From NCBI RefSeq assembly GCF_002243175.1, contig NZ_NDYF01000017.1, positions 124,001 to 188,000 on the forward strand: DNA of 64,000 nucleotides. Reading direction: 5' to 3'. The stretch's first letter is position 1; every line of letters starts with the position of its first letter. The notes under the pieces were generated by a model. The model was not told where the DNA came from and did not search any database. It saw only the letters and a list, made by a program, of their open reading frames with translations. The position numbers and the translations under genes are program-made. Below are positions 36,329-43,685 of the stretch, one piece after another. The DNA comes from Finegoldia magna_J (GTDB lineage: Bacteria > Bacillota > Clostridia > Tissierellales > Peptoniphilaceae).

Positions 36329-36434
36329 GTAGAAAACCAAAATTACAGGTAATAATCTACCTTGTATTTTTTAGAGTCAAGTTGGTCGGATTTTTTCAGA
36401 AAAATCTGAATGTAATTTTGGTAATATACTTTTT
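36329..36434 (+). repeat. Hairpin B copy 2
   Basis: GTAGAAAACCAAAATTACA (36329-36347) pairs with TGTAATTTTGGTAATATAC (36411-36429), followed by five T; close copy of 35908-36013. Confidence 0.8.
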
Positions 36435-36470
36435 GAATTTATCTACATAGATTGTTTCAGCTCTAAATTT

Positions 36471-36643
36471 AAAAAATCATCAAGCACGAATATCTAGACT
36501 ACGAAAATAAATAAATCCTAAGCTCATAAGCCTGAAATCGCAAACTCGCTGACGCTCAAACAGTGCGATTCTTGACGGCTTATTTCACTTGGATTTATAC
36601 TTATTTTCTCCGTATGATATTCTTAGCTTTGGATGATTTTTTT
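36471..36643 (-). repeat. Hairpin A copy 3, nested in the terminator of the GNAT gene
   Basis: Outer arms AAAAAATCATC (36471-36481) and GATGATTTTTT (36632-36642) are unrelated to those of copies 1 and 2 and form the minus-strand terminator of the acetyltransferase gene. Inside, GAATATC (36488-36494)/GATATTC (36616-36622) enclose nearly the same inner helices as copy 1. Confidence 0.85.
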
Positions 36644-37121
36644 ATTTGCCAAGGAATTTTATATAAATTTGGCAAGGGTTCCATTCATCCCACAAATCTG
36701 GGAATACTTCTAGTTTTTTATAGCCCATGGCTTGGTAAAAGCTGTTGGTTATGTCGTATTCTTCGTAGTGACCTGTTTCTACTGTTTTTACTTGTGAATA
36801 GATGTATCCTAGTTTTCTAGCCAAATTTTCATAGGCTTCATTTAATTTTTTTCCTAGCCCTTGACGGTGGAATTTCTTTTTGATTCCCATTACAAATATA
36901 TCCGCACAATCTGGGCTTGTATTATTTAAAACTACAAAACCAACAGGATTTTCTTCTAAAAAGCACGCTAAAAATGGCTTGTTTTGGGAATCTACGATAT
37001 ATTCTTCAGTGCTTTCTGGCATGCCGAACCATTCTGGCAAGTCATTCAAGACTTCTCTCGATATTTTTTCTTTTTCTTTTTTATCTACTATTTCTTTTAT
37101 AATAAATTCCATATTTTTCAT
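36642..37121 (-). CDS. GNAT family N-acetyltransferase
   Basis: 159 residues. The GNAT acetyl-CoA loop is GIKKKFHRQGLGKKL (about 78-92; Q/RxxGxG/A pattern) and the C-terminal half has SFYQAMGYKKLEVFPD. Substrate unknown. ATG 37112 has better ribosome-site spacing than 37121. Monocistronic, with a terminator that contains a hairpin A element overlapping its stop codon. Confidence 0.85.
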   Translation of the reverse strand: MKNMEFIIKEIVDKKEKEKISREVLNDLPEWFGMPESTEEYIVDSQNKPFLACFLEENPVGFVVLNNTSPDCADIFVMGIKKKFHRQGLGKKLNEAYENLARKLGYIYSQVKTVETGHYEEYDITNSFYQAMGYKKLEVFPDLWDEWNPCQIYIKFLGK

Positions 37122-37153
37122 TTCCTTTTCAATTATATTGTATCAATTAATTT

Positions 37154-37798
37154 TTACAAATAATCTATTAAATTTTCTTCTGATATATCTATTGGGTCGT
37201 CATGGTAGTATACTTTGACTATCATGTCTTCTGTGATTTCCCAGATGTTTCCTTGGACTGCGAAAATGTTCCATTCATCGATGTCGAAGATTCGTTTGTA
37301 GCTTTGGTAGATTTTTTTGTATTCTTCAGGATACAAATATCTATAATCTTCGGAGCCTATTATAAATGGGTTGGGCATTTTGTTATCTTTTAAATATTTG
37401 TAGTACTGTTTCAAATCTTCTTCATTTAATGGTACATAGTGGTTGTTGAGGACGTAGTCCCATTTTGCTCCATCTAGATAGACTATCTTTTCTGCGGGTA
37501 CTTTGAGGCAATACGCTACGGAGTTTTCGTCTGGTTTCATGCAGTTTTTGTTACTAACTGAGCACCATATTGGTAGTTTTACATCATCAGGTTTTGGGAC
37601 GATTTGTTCTGCTTGTTTGACAAAATAGGTGTATTTTTCTCTAAAAAACTCATAGATGTCTCCCAAATGTTCACTTGCGTATTCCAATTTGTTTATGAAT
37701 CTTTTTTCTTTTTTCAATACGTCTAGTGATCTTTTATCTTGCATTGTGTAAAGCATTACATATCCATTTGTTTCATTTGGGTTTTTCATTTGTTTCAT
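37154..37798 (-). CDS. DUF3841 family protein
   Basis: 214 residues from ATG 37798, which has AAAGGAAC upstream and shares one base with the preceding stop; a longer frame upstream overlaps the neighbouring gene and is rejected. VMLYTMQDKRSLDVLKKE, PIWCSVSN and VYLDGAKWDYVLNNHYVPLNEED match the DUF3841 pattern. Function of the family is unknown. Translationally coupled to the DUF1275 membrane protein. Confidence 0.7.
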   Translation of the reverse strand: MKQMKNPNETNGYVMLYTMQDKRSLDVLKKEKRFINKLEYASEHLGDIYEFFREKYTYFVKQAEQIVPKPDDVKLPIWCSVSNKNCMKPDENSVAYCLKVPAEKIVYLDGAKWDYVLNNHYVPLNEEDLKQYYKYLKDNKMPNPFIIGSEDYRYLYPEEYKKIYQSYKRIFDIDEWNIFAVQGNIWEITEDMIVKVYYHDDPIDISEENLIDYL

Positions 37799-38454
37799 TA
37801 TTTGTTCCTTTCTGTTTCGTGCATTATGATGAATGCGATGAGTATTATGACAGGAAGTATGAGTATTGATTTTGTTGAGTAGACAATTGATGTTAATGTT
37901 CCGATTATACAACCTAGTATGAATATCAAGATTGCAGAATATGTCGTAAATGATGCTTTGAGTAGGTTGTTATCTTTTGTGTAGAAGTAGTCGATGAGTC
38001 TGTCGGTTGCTTTTTTCAAATTACCTGTGCACATTGTGGTCATTAAATCCACTCCATTAAATCTTCGAAACGCTTCGATTTGCATTGCGCACACGAATGA
38101 TATGAGAAGACATGCTAATTTGTTCAAATTTTCTGGGATAAATCCAACTAATGCAAGGATTATTCCTTCAAAAACTATGATAACTTGTCTCCAATGTACG
38201 ATTTTCATGTATTTGTGCTTTTTTTCAAATATTCTAACCAGAGTTGTCCCCAAAATGAATGCGATAATCGGCATAACATAGCGCACTATTTTGTCCAAAT
38301 TCCCGTAGCAAATATTAATCGAGAGTAGTACGAGATTTCCTGTTTGTGCGAATGCGAAAACTCCACCACGTGTTACGTAGCTATAACTATCCAAGAACCC
38401 TCCGATTAGTGTTAGTATGAACATAATTTGTAAACTTTCAGATTTTTGTGTCAT
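37798..38454 (-). CDS. YoaK/DUF1275 family membrane protein
   Basis: 218 residues with about six membrane helices. GGFLDSYSYVTRGGVFAFAQTGNLVLL and MQIEAFRRFNGVDLMTTMCTGNL (each only partly cited) are family hallmarks: FAxxQTGN and TTMCTGNL. Transport role presumed; substrate unknown. Confidence 0.88.
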   Translation of the reverse strand: MTQKSESLQIMFILTLIGGFLDSYSYVTRGGVFAFAQTGNLVLLSINICYGNLDKIVRYVMPIIAFILGTTLVRIFEKKHKYMKIVHWRQVIIVFEGIILALVGFIPENLNKLACLLISFVCAMQIEAFRRFNGVDLMTTMCTGNLKKATDRLIDYFYTKDNNLLKASFTTYSAILIFILGCIIGTLTSIVYSTKSILILPVIILIAFIIMHETERNK

Positions 38455-38573
38455 TAAATCACCTGCTTATTTGATTACATTATACCATTTTTTCATTTAT
38501 AGAAAAAACCAATAAATGATTTTAAAATAATATGGTAAAATAAATTTGTAACAAATTAATTCTAGGAGGAATT

Positions 38574-39668
38574 ATGAAAAAACTATACAAATTATTGCTA
38601 TTAGTTGCCGTTGTTAGCATGGCTTTCACATCATGTGCTAAAAATGACGACAAAGATAACACTAAACAAGAACAAAAGACTGAACAAAAAACAGAAGAAA
38701 AGGTTGATGAAAAGAAGGAAGAATCATCAAATAAAGAAGTTGACAGAGAAATCTTCGTCAATCCACAATATGTAAAGGATGTAATCGACGGAAAAAGCGA
38801 TGTAAAAGATTACGTTGTAGTTGAAGCAACTTGGGGAGAAGCTAAGGACAGCCCAGATTATTTGAAAGAAAATGGTCACATCAAAGGTGCCATCCATGTT
38901 AACACAGATTCAATCGAAGTTGGTCCAGTGTGGAATTTGAGATCTCCTGAGGAAATCGAAAAAGCATTATTATCACAAGGAATTACAAAAGACAAGACAG
39001 TTATAGTTTACGGACCAAATACTGGAGCAACAAGAGTTGCATTCACTTATATGTATGCAGGCGTTGAACACGTTAAGATTTTAAACGGTGGAATTAAAGC
39101 TTGGAAAGATAAAGGATTTGAAACAGAAACTACTGAAAACAAACCAGTCGCAGTAACTGATTTTGGAACAAAAATCCCAGCTCATCCAGAATATTTGATT
39201 TCTTTGGATCAAGCAAAAGACAAGCTTGAAAACGACAAGAACTTCCAATTAATTTCAATCAGAAGTGAAAAAGAATGGAAGGGAATTGAATCAGGATATT
39301 CTTACATTCCAAAAGATGGTGAACCAAAAGGCGCATTGTGGGGTAAATCAGGAAAAGACAACTCTGATATGTCTTTCTACACAAACCCAGATGGAACTTA
39401 CAAATCATTTGATGAAGTTAAGAAAATGTGGGAAGAACAAGGAATATCTACAGACAAAGAAATGTCATTCTACTGTGGAACAGGTTGGAGAGCAACTTTG
39501 CCTTGGTTTATAGCATTTGAAAACGGATTGAACCCAACAATCTTTGATGGTGGTTGGAACGAATGGCAAATGCATAAAGAACTTCCAGTACAAGTTGGAG
39601 ATCCTAAAGACAAGGACGTAGAATTCACAACAGTTGACAAATTACCAAACGACAAAGCAACAAAATAA
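38574..39668 (+). CDS. Lipoprotein with tandem rhodanese domains (sulfurtransferase)
   Basis: 364 residues. Lipoprotein signal with Cys21 (AFTSC), acidic/Lys linker, N-terminal inactive rhodanese domain (VIVYGPNTGATR lacks the Cys) and C-terminal domain with Cys301 in YCGTGWRA. This is the architecture of thiosulfate/3-mercaptopyruvate sulfurtransferases, here anchored outside the membrane. AGGAGGAAT ribosome site. Next gene starts on its stop codon (TAATG). Confidence 0.88.
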   Translation: MKKLYKLLLLVAVVSMAFTSCAKNDDKDNTKQEQKTEQKTEEKVDEKKEESSNKEVDREIFVNPQYVKDVIDGKSDVKDYVVVEATWGEAKDSPDYLKENGHIKGAIHVNTDSIEVGPVWNLRSPEEIEKALLSQGITKDKTVIVYGPNTGATRVAFTYMYAGVEHVKILNGGIKAWKDKGFETETTENKPVAVTDFGTKIPAHPEYLISLDQAKDKLENDKNFQLISIRSEKEWKGIESGYSYIPKDGEPKGALWGKSGKDNSDMSFYTNPDGTYKSFDEVKKMWEEQGISTDKEMSFYCGTGWRATLPWFIAFENGLNPTIFDGGWNEWQMHKELPVQVGDPKDKDVEFTTVDKLPNDKATK

Positions 39669-40057
39669 TGAAAATATTTAGAAGAATTTTATCTGTAATA
39701 CAAATCATAGCTTTGTTTGCGATATTTATCGTGCATTATTTCACCAAACACAAAATGGGAATGCAACGACACGTAATGTACAAAAACATGATGTTCGAGC
39801 AACTTGTCGACATGAATATCGTAATTCCAGTTATAATAACAGTGTTTATACTGATGTTTGTGTATTTGACTTACAAAATCATCAAGCACAAAACATCCAA
39901 GCTAGAATACGTGCTGTTCGTGAATCTTTCAGTATTTGCAATATTAATGGCGGTATTTGCCAAAAATATTTTCGAATTGGATTACAACGTAGCAATCATC
40001 CTATCAGCAGTCGTTGCGCTACTACAATTTATAAAAGCAACAAGCTCATCTTATTAG
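39668..40057 (+). CDS. Small four-helix membrane protein coupled to the rhodanese lipoprotein
   Basis: 129 residues with four hydrophobic stretches (about 5-22, 45-68, 77-97, 104-122) and His/Lys-rich loops. No family recognised. Overlaps the preceding stop by one base, so translation is coupled; it may be the membrane partner of the extracellular sulfurtransferase. Its last codons lie within the terminator and a 43-bp direct repeat. Confidence 0.65.
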   Translation: MKIFRRILSVIQIIALFAIFIVHYFTKHKMGMQRHVMYKNMMFEQLVDMNIVIPVIITVFILMFVYLTYKIIKHKTSKLEYVLFVNLSVFAILMAVFAKNIFELDYNVAIILSAVVALLQFIKATSSSY

Positions 40058-40065
40058 GTGAGCTT
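40023..40065 (+). repeat. 43-bp direct repeat, left copy (flanks hicAB)
   Basis: Matches 40781-40823 at 41 of 43 positions. It includes the 3' end of the preceding gene and the terminator hairpin. Confidence 0.85.
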
Positions 40066-40069
40066 TTTG
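40042..40069 (+). terminator. Terminator of the rhodanese operon
   Basis: AGCTCATC and GGTGAGCT pair (one G-U) followed by five T; overlaps the stop codon of the upstream gene. Confidence 0.8.
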
Positions 40070-40092
40070 ATTGGGAAAAATTATCCATAATA

Positions 40093-40120
40093 TTGACACG
40101 TGTTTTATACGTGTTATAAT
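40093..40120 (+). promoter_or_regulatory. hicAB promoter and probable HicB operator
   Basis: TTGACA (40093-40098), 16-bp spacer, TATAAT (40115-40120). An inverted repeat ACACGT-N7-ACGTGT fills the spacer, the expected place for autorepression by HicB. Confidence 0.8.
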
Positions 40121-40137
40121 AATTATGGAGGCTAACT

Positions 40138-40326
40138 ATGACGTCAAAAACCTCAAGAGAGATAATAAAAATGCTCAAAAAAGATGGCTGGTATTTGGTT
40201 AGCGTCAATGGCAGTCATCACAAGTTTAAACATCCTGTGAAAAAAGGGATTGTAACTGTTGCACATCCACAAAAGGATTTTACAACAAAAACTTTAAAGA
40301 GCATATACAAACAGGCTGGTTGGTAA
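40138..40326 (+). CDS. hicA: HicA mRNA interferase toxin
   Basis: 62 residues with the double-stranded RNA-binding-like HicA fold: REIIKMLKKDGWYLVSVNGSHHKFKHP, the His in GSHHKF being the catalytic residue, then VTVAHPQKDFTTKTLKSI. HicA cleaves mRNA and is neutralised by HicB. TGGAGG ribosome site. Length is typical. Confidence 0.93.
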   Translation: MTSKTSREIIKMLKKDGWYLVSVNGSHHKFKHPVKKGIVTVAHPQKDFTTKTLKSIYKQAGW

Positions 40327-40364
40327 ACCAGCCGCTATCTCTCGAAATTTAGGAGTGTGATATT

Positions 40365-40763
40365 ATGAAAAATGATATTTTGTATCCAGTTGTAATGAGC
40401 AAGGAAGATGGAGGATATTTTGCTCAATGCTATGATTACGAAGAAATTTATGCTGAAGGAGATACAATTGAAGAAGCATTGAAAAATATCAAGGAAGTTT
40501 TTGGATTAATTTTTTATGATCTTGAAGAAGATGAATACAAGAAAGCTTCTAATATAGAAGATATAATGAAAGAACTCAAAGAAGGAGAATTTGTCGTTTA
40601 TGTCAATGTGTGGTTACCTTACGAATTTTCTAAAGTAAAAGTTGTGAATACCAAAAAAACACTTACTATTCCGAATCACTTGAACATGCTAGGACAATAC
40701 AAAAACATTAATTTCTCCAAAATTCTCACCGAAGCACTAGAAAAAGAATTGAATGTGAAATAA
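40365..40763 (+). CDS. hicB: HicB antitoxin
   Basis: 132 residues: N-terminal HicB fold (YPVVMSKEDGGYFAQCYDYEEIYAEGDTIEEALKN, with the DGGYFA core) and a C-terminal DNA-binding segment (TLTIPNHLNML...NFSKILTEALEKEL, ribbon-helix-helix-like). Binds HicA and represses the promoter upstream. Follows hicA by 38 bp. Confidence 0.9.
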   Translation: MKNDILYPVVMSKEDGGYFAQCYDYEEIYAEGDTIEEALKNIKEVFGLIFYDLEEDEYKKASNIEDIMKELKEGEFVVYVNVWLPYEFSKVKVVNTKKTLTIPNHLNMLGQYKNINFSKILTEALEKELNVK

Positions 40764-40780
40764 TACTACATCAATCTAAA

Positions 40781-40823
40781 TACAATTTATAAAAACAACA
40801 AGCTCATCTTATTAGATGAGCTT
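40781..40823 (+). repeat. 43-bp direct repeat, right copy (flanks hicAB)
   Basis: Copy of 40023-40065 with two substitutions; includes the AGCTCATC/GATGAGCT terminator hairpin (fully paired here), which now serves hicB and possibly the opposing gene ending at 40841. Confidence 0.85.
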
Positions 40824-40840
40824 ATTTATTTTGTGGGCAA

Positions 40841-41275
40841 TTATTTCCATGTATTTAAACAGTTTTGATATTTGATATAATCAGCGAACGGCTTTCTTGC
40901 AAGGTAATTGTGATTGTCGTTCATGTTTTTTTCTTTTTCTAATTTTTTATCATAAGCAAAACAAAACATCTTATTGTAGTTGTTTTTTCTAGGGTTCAAA
41001 TAAACATTGGAGTACAAGAAATATCGGTACTCGTATTGTGTATTGGGATCGTCTTTGAAATATATCGTAAAACTTGTAGTGTTCTTACTTGGTTCACTAT
41101 TTTGTTCGATTGATTTGATGTTCGATCTGTCTGTTCCTTGTAAAGCGAGGACTTGGTCAAGCTTTTTGTTTGCGAAATGGTTTTGAATTGGATGATCAAC
41201 AACCCACCACACAACATTGTAAATTACAAAAATACAGATCACAATTTTGACAAATTTGAATAATTTATTTTTCAT
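40841..41275 (-). CDS. DUF3139-like membrane-anchored protein (paralogue 1)
   Basis: 144 residues from ATG 41275 (AGAGGTG upstream). One N-terminal membrane helix (about 8-28), then HPIQNHFANKKLDQVLALQGTDRSNI and FTIYFKDDPNTQYEYRY. Shares spacing and motifs with 41285-41683 and 56315-56713: W-HP-Q, QG-x4-NI, FKDDP-x3-Y-Y. The pattern fits DUF3139. Function unknown. Ten bp from the upstream paralogue. Confidence 0.7.
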   Translation of the reverse strand: MKNKLFKFVKIVICIFVIYNVVWWVVDHPIQNHFANKKLDQVLALQGTDRSNIKSIEQNSEPSKNTTSFTIYFKDDPNTQYEYRYFLYSNVYLNPRKNNYNKMFCFAYDKKLEKEKNMNDNHNYLARKPFADYIKYQNCLNTWK

Positions 41276-41284
41276 ATTCACCTC

Positions 41285-41683
41285 TTAATACCATCCATCA
41301 GTGTATTTCATGTATTTTGCCTTTTTGAAATAAGTGTTTCCAATAGGACTTCCAGTAGCGTATTCGTAAATTGAAACATTGATTTTGTCGGTATCTTCAA
41401 ACAAATGCGGCAAATTAGACAAGCTAAAATAAGTCAAATGATAACTGTAACGGTATTCAACCAATGGATCATCCTTGAAAATCACATAAAAATCATAATC
41501 TCCATTTTTATAATTATATCCCGATGAAATCTTCAAAATATTATCTTTGCTTGTTCCTTGCTTTTCCATAAAAGAATACAGCTTGTGTTTGCCACAAAAA
41601 TATTGAACTGGGTGATTGTAAGTCCATCCGACAATTAAGTAAACGACTACAATTGTAAGTAGAATTTTAAATAACCTTTTCAT
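41285..41683 (-). CDS. DUF3139-like membrane-anchored protein (paralogue 2)
   Basis: 132 residues from ATG 41683, chosen because MKRLFKILLTIVVVYLIVGW aligns with paralogue 1 and a GAAAGG site lies upstream; an extended frame from 41761 has no such support. Motifs NHPVQYF, LYSFMEKQGTSKDNI and VIFKDDPLVEYRYSY place it in the same family. Probably displayed outside the membrane. Confidence 0.7.
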   Translation of the reverse strand: MKRLFKILLTIVVVYLIVGWTYNHPVQYFCGKHKLYSFMEKQGTSKDNILKISSGYNYKNGDYDFYVIFKDDPLVEYRYSYHLTYFSLSNLPHLFEDTDKINVSIYEYATGSPIGNTYFKKAKYMKYTDGWY

Positions 41684-41790
41684 AAATTTCACAACCTTTC
41701 TTGTGTTAATTACATTATACCCAAATTTTTCAAAACAGAATAGTAATAACGCCATCGTCAATGTATGTATAAATGAAAGGGGGAGTGAAA

Positions 41791-41976
41791 ATGAAAAAAT
41801 TAAAAATCACTTCAGTATATGATGCAAACGGAACACAAAAGAAAAGTTCCAAAACATTCAGTAACTTAAAATCAGGAGTTACTAACGAAAACTTGAAAAC
41901 AGCAGCATACACTATCAATTCATTAGTAGATTCTAATGAAAAACACGCGTATGTAGTAGAAGAAACAGAACTTTAG
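41791..41976 (+). CDS. DUF1659 family protein
   Basis: 61 residues from ATG 41791, preceded by AAAGGGGGAG; an earlier in-frame ATG at 41773 is within that site. KLKITSVYDANGTQKKSSKTFSNLKSG fits DUF1659. It forms a trio with DUF2922 and YvrJ proteins, an association common in Firmicutes, of unknown function. Confidence 0.75.
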   Translation: MKKLKITSVYDANGTQKKSSKTFSNLKSGVTNENLKTAAYTINSLVDSNEKHAYVVEETEL

Positions 41977-41987
41977 GAGGTATTTAG

Positions 41988-42206
41988 ATGCAAGAATATT
42001 TACAAATCAAAATAGGCAATGATTCAAATGAAACCATGACTATCAACTTAACCAACTATGATCGTGCAAAAACTGATGAACAAATCAAAAACGCAATGGA
42101 TCAAATCTTACAAACAGAAGTATTCACTGGCAAAACAGCTGTCTACAACAAGAAAATCTCAGCAGATATCGTAACTGTAGACAAGAAACCAATGAATATA
42201 CAATAA
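41988..42206 (+). CDS. DUF2922 family protein
   Basis: 72 residues; YLQIKIGNDSNETMTINLTNY followed by a helix with ALKNAMDQIL-like spacing (IKNAMDQILQTEVF) and a terminal SADIVTVDKKP match DUF2922. AGGAGG ribosome site, 11 bp after the DUF1659 gene. Confidence 0.75.
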   Translation: MQEYLQIKIGNDSNETMTINLTNYDRAKTDEQIKNAMDQILQTEVFTGKTAVYNKKISADIVTVDKKPMNIQ

Positions 42207-42215
42207 GGATAACAC

Positions 42216-42362
42216 ATGGACGAATTCTTAAGTTTTGTCGGTAACGTCGGCTTTCCCATTTCAGTGACAGCATTTCTTCTAATCAGAGTTGAATCCAGAT
42301 TAGAAGACATCAAAATTTCCATTGAAAAGCTCAACGCCATCCTCACTAACTTAAACAGATAA
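42216..42362 (+). CDS. YvrJ family small membrane protein
   Basis: 48 residues: MDEFLSFVGNVGFPISVTAF, then LLIRVESRLEDIKISIEKLN and a short end. The GNVGFPI-x5-LLIR-E-kL pattern is YvrJ. One membrane helix. Third gene of the trio, 9 bp after DUF2922. Confidence 0.8.
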   Translation: MDEFLSFVGNVGFPISVTAFLLIRVESRLEDIKISIEKLNAILTNLNR

Positions 42363-42400
42363 CCTTAATTTCATATATCATTTCCTAAAATTTTTCTAAC

Positions 42401-42436
42401 AAAACGGTAAGTCTCACACGAGATTTGCCGTTTTTT
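42401..42436 (+). terminator. Terminator of the DUF1659-DUF2922-yvrJ operon
   Basis: AACGGTAA and TTGCCGTT pair (one G-U) followed by T-run. Confidence 0.75.
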
Positions 42437-42443
42437 GGTATGA

Positions 42444-42473
42444 AAAAAATCGGCTCACTAAGAGCCGATTTTC
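42444..42473. terminator. Bidirectional terminator
   Basis: AAAATCGGCTC and GAGCCGATTTT, perfect 11-bp stem with five-base loop; serves the transglutaminase lipoprotein gene on the minus strand. Confidence 0.85.
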
Positions 42474-42490
42474 TTACTTAAATATACAAT

Positions 42491-43615
42491 TTATTTTGCT
42501 TCTTCAAATTTGATATTATATTCAAAATCTGCTGGATTGTAATAATCAAGAGCTTTTCCTTCTACTTCAGCGTATGGATAACCAAAGTTATTAAGTGGTT
42601 TGTCATCTTGTTTTGGTTCAAGAGTAAGATCACGACCTGTAGTTAATGCTACACGAAGTGAATCCATTCCGCCCCAATAATAATCAGCAAGTTCTTTTGT
42701 TTTTTCATCAGATTTGTCTAATTTTTGTTTCAAAACAGCTTTCAAAACATCGCCTGGATCTGCTTTTACCCAACCTTGACCTTGAAGGTAGAATTCAGAC
42801 CAGCAGTGTTGACCTTTAGTCATATCATCAGAAGCTTTCTTGCTCATTCTTACACCGAAGATTTCACGTGCAGGAACGCCAGCAGCTCTACACAAAGATA
42901 CGAAAACTGAGTGGATATCAGTACATTTTCCTTGTGGATGATCCAATAATTTTTCAACTTCACCAGTACCGCAACCTTTTACAGATTCGTCACGATTCAT
43001 ATTAGCGATAGTCCAATCGTAGATTGCTTTTACCTTGTCCAAATCAGTAGTCTTGCCTTCAGTGATTTTGTCAGCAAGTTCTTTTACTTTGCCATCAACA
43101 GGCATCATGCTGTTTGGTTGTAAGAATTCTTTAAGTTCGTCCTTCTTAGCTTGGTCTTCTTTTTCAGTAAGTTCTCCTCTTTTGATTTCCTTACGGTCAG
43201 CATCAAAAGATAATGAAACCTTACGATCAGTAGCTTCATTGTCCCATTCAACATAAAGCATTTTGTTTCCTAACTTGTCAGTAGTTTGTTGTTGTTTAGC
43301 GTGAGCTTCATCCAAATCTACCTTTACATTAGTAATTTTTTGGTATTCTGAATCTTGTGGAATTGGTAACCATAATTTTACAGATTTACCCTTATCGTAT
43401 TTTGACAAATCAACATTTGTTGTCAAAGTTCCTTTTCTTTCTGCGAAGTTTTCTTCTTTCTTTTCTTCGTCTTTTTTAACTTCTACCTTATTAGTGTCTT
43501 CCTTTGCAGTTTCTTCCTTCTTAGTTTCAGTAGTTTCTTGTGAGTTATTCTTAGCACAAGCTGATAAACTAACCACAAATACCAATAAAAGTAAAATCTT
43601 TAATGCTTTTTTCAA
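42491..43615 (-). CDS. Lipoprotein with transglutaminase-like cysteine protease domain
   Basis: 374 residues. Lipoprotein signal with Cys20 (LSAC), Glu/Lys-rich linker to about 70, a beta domain, and a transglutaminase-like core: Cys231 in GKCTDIH, His in GQHCWSEFYL and Asp in KADPGD, the complete triad. Such extracellular proteins may cleave or cross-link peptides. Downstream of a rhodanese lipoprotein on the same strand, separated by a hairpin. Confidence 0.85.
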   Translation of the reverse strand: MKKALKILLLLVFVVSLSACAKNNSQETTETKKEETAKEDTNKVEVKKDEEKKEENFAERKGTLTTNVDLSKYDKGKSVKLWLPIPQDSEYQKITNVKVDLDEAHAKQQQTTDKLGNKMLYVEWDNEATDRKVSLSFDADRKEIKRGELTEKEDQAKKDELKEFLQPNSMMPVDGKVKELADKITEGKTTDLDKVKAIYDWTIANMNRDESVKGCGTGEVEKLLDHPQGKCTDIHSVFVSLCRAAGVPAREIFGVRMSKKASDDMTKGQHCWSEFYLQGQGWVKADPGDVLKAVLKQKLDKSDEKTKELADYYWGGMDSLRVALTTGRDLTLEPKQDDKPLNNFGYPYAEVEGKALDYYNPADFEYNIKFEEAK

Positions 43616-43649
43616 AAAAACATCCTCCTTTATATATTTTTACATAAAA

Positions 43650-43679
43650 TTAGGCAATATATGAAATATTGCCCAATTA
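43650..43679 (-). terminator. Terminator-like hairpin after the rhodanese lipoprotein gene
   Basis: Minus-strand GGGCAATAT and ATATTGCCT pair around TTCAT, followed by AATTTTA; the T-run is weak, so read-through into the transglutaminase gene is possible. Confidence 0.6.
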
Positions 43680-43685
43680 AATATC

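Larger units (their letters stand above)
35641..36460 (+). repeat. Tandem duplication of a roughly 415-bp non-coding unit
   Basis: Two imperfect copies (about 35,645-36,040 and 36,060-36,455). Each has outer terminator arms, a nested palindromic element (hairpin A), a T-run, and then a second long hairpin (B). No open frame of interest runs through either copy. Confidence 0.8.

Noticed and set aside
35600..36643. CRISPR array or tRNA cluster
   Set aside because: Repeats are few, long and palindromic with internal sequence variation; there are no regularly spaced short repeats and no tRNA-like cloverleaf.
36563..36820. Plus-strand 85-codon frame opposite the GNAT gene
   Set aside because: Starts inside the hairpin element and lies antisense to a gene with recognisable GNAT motifs.
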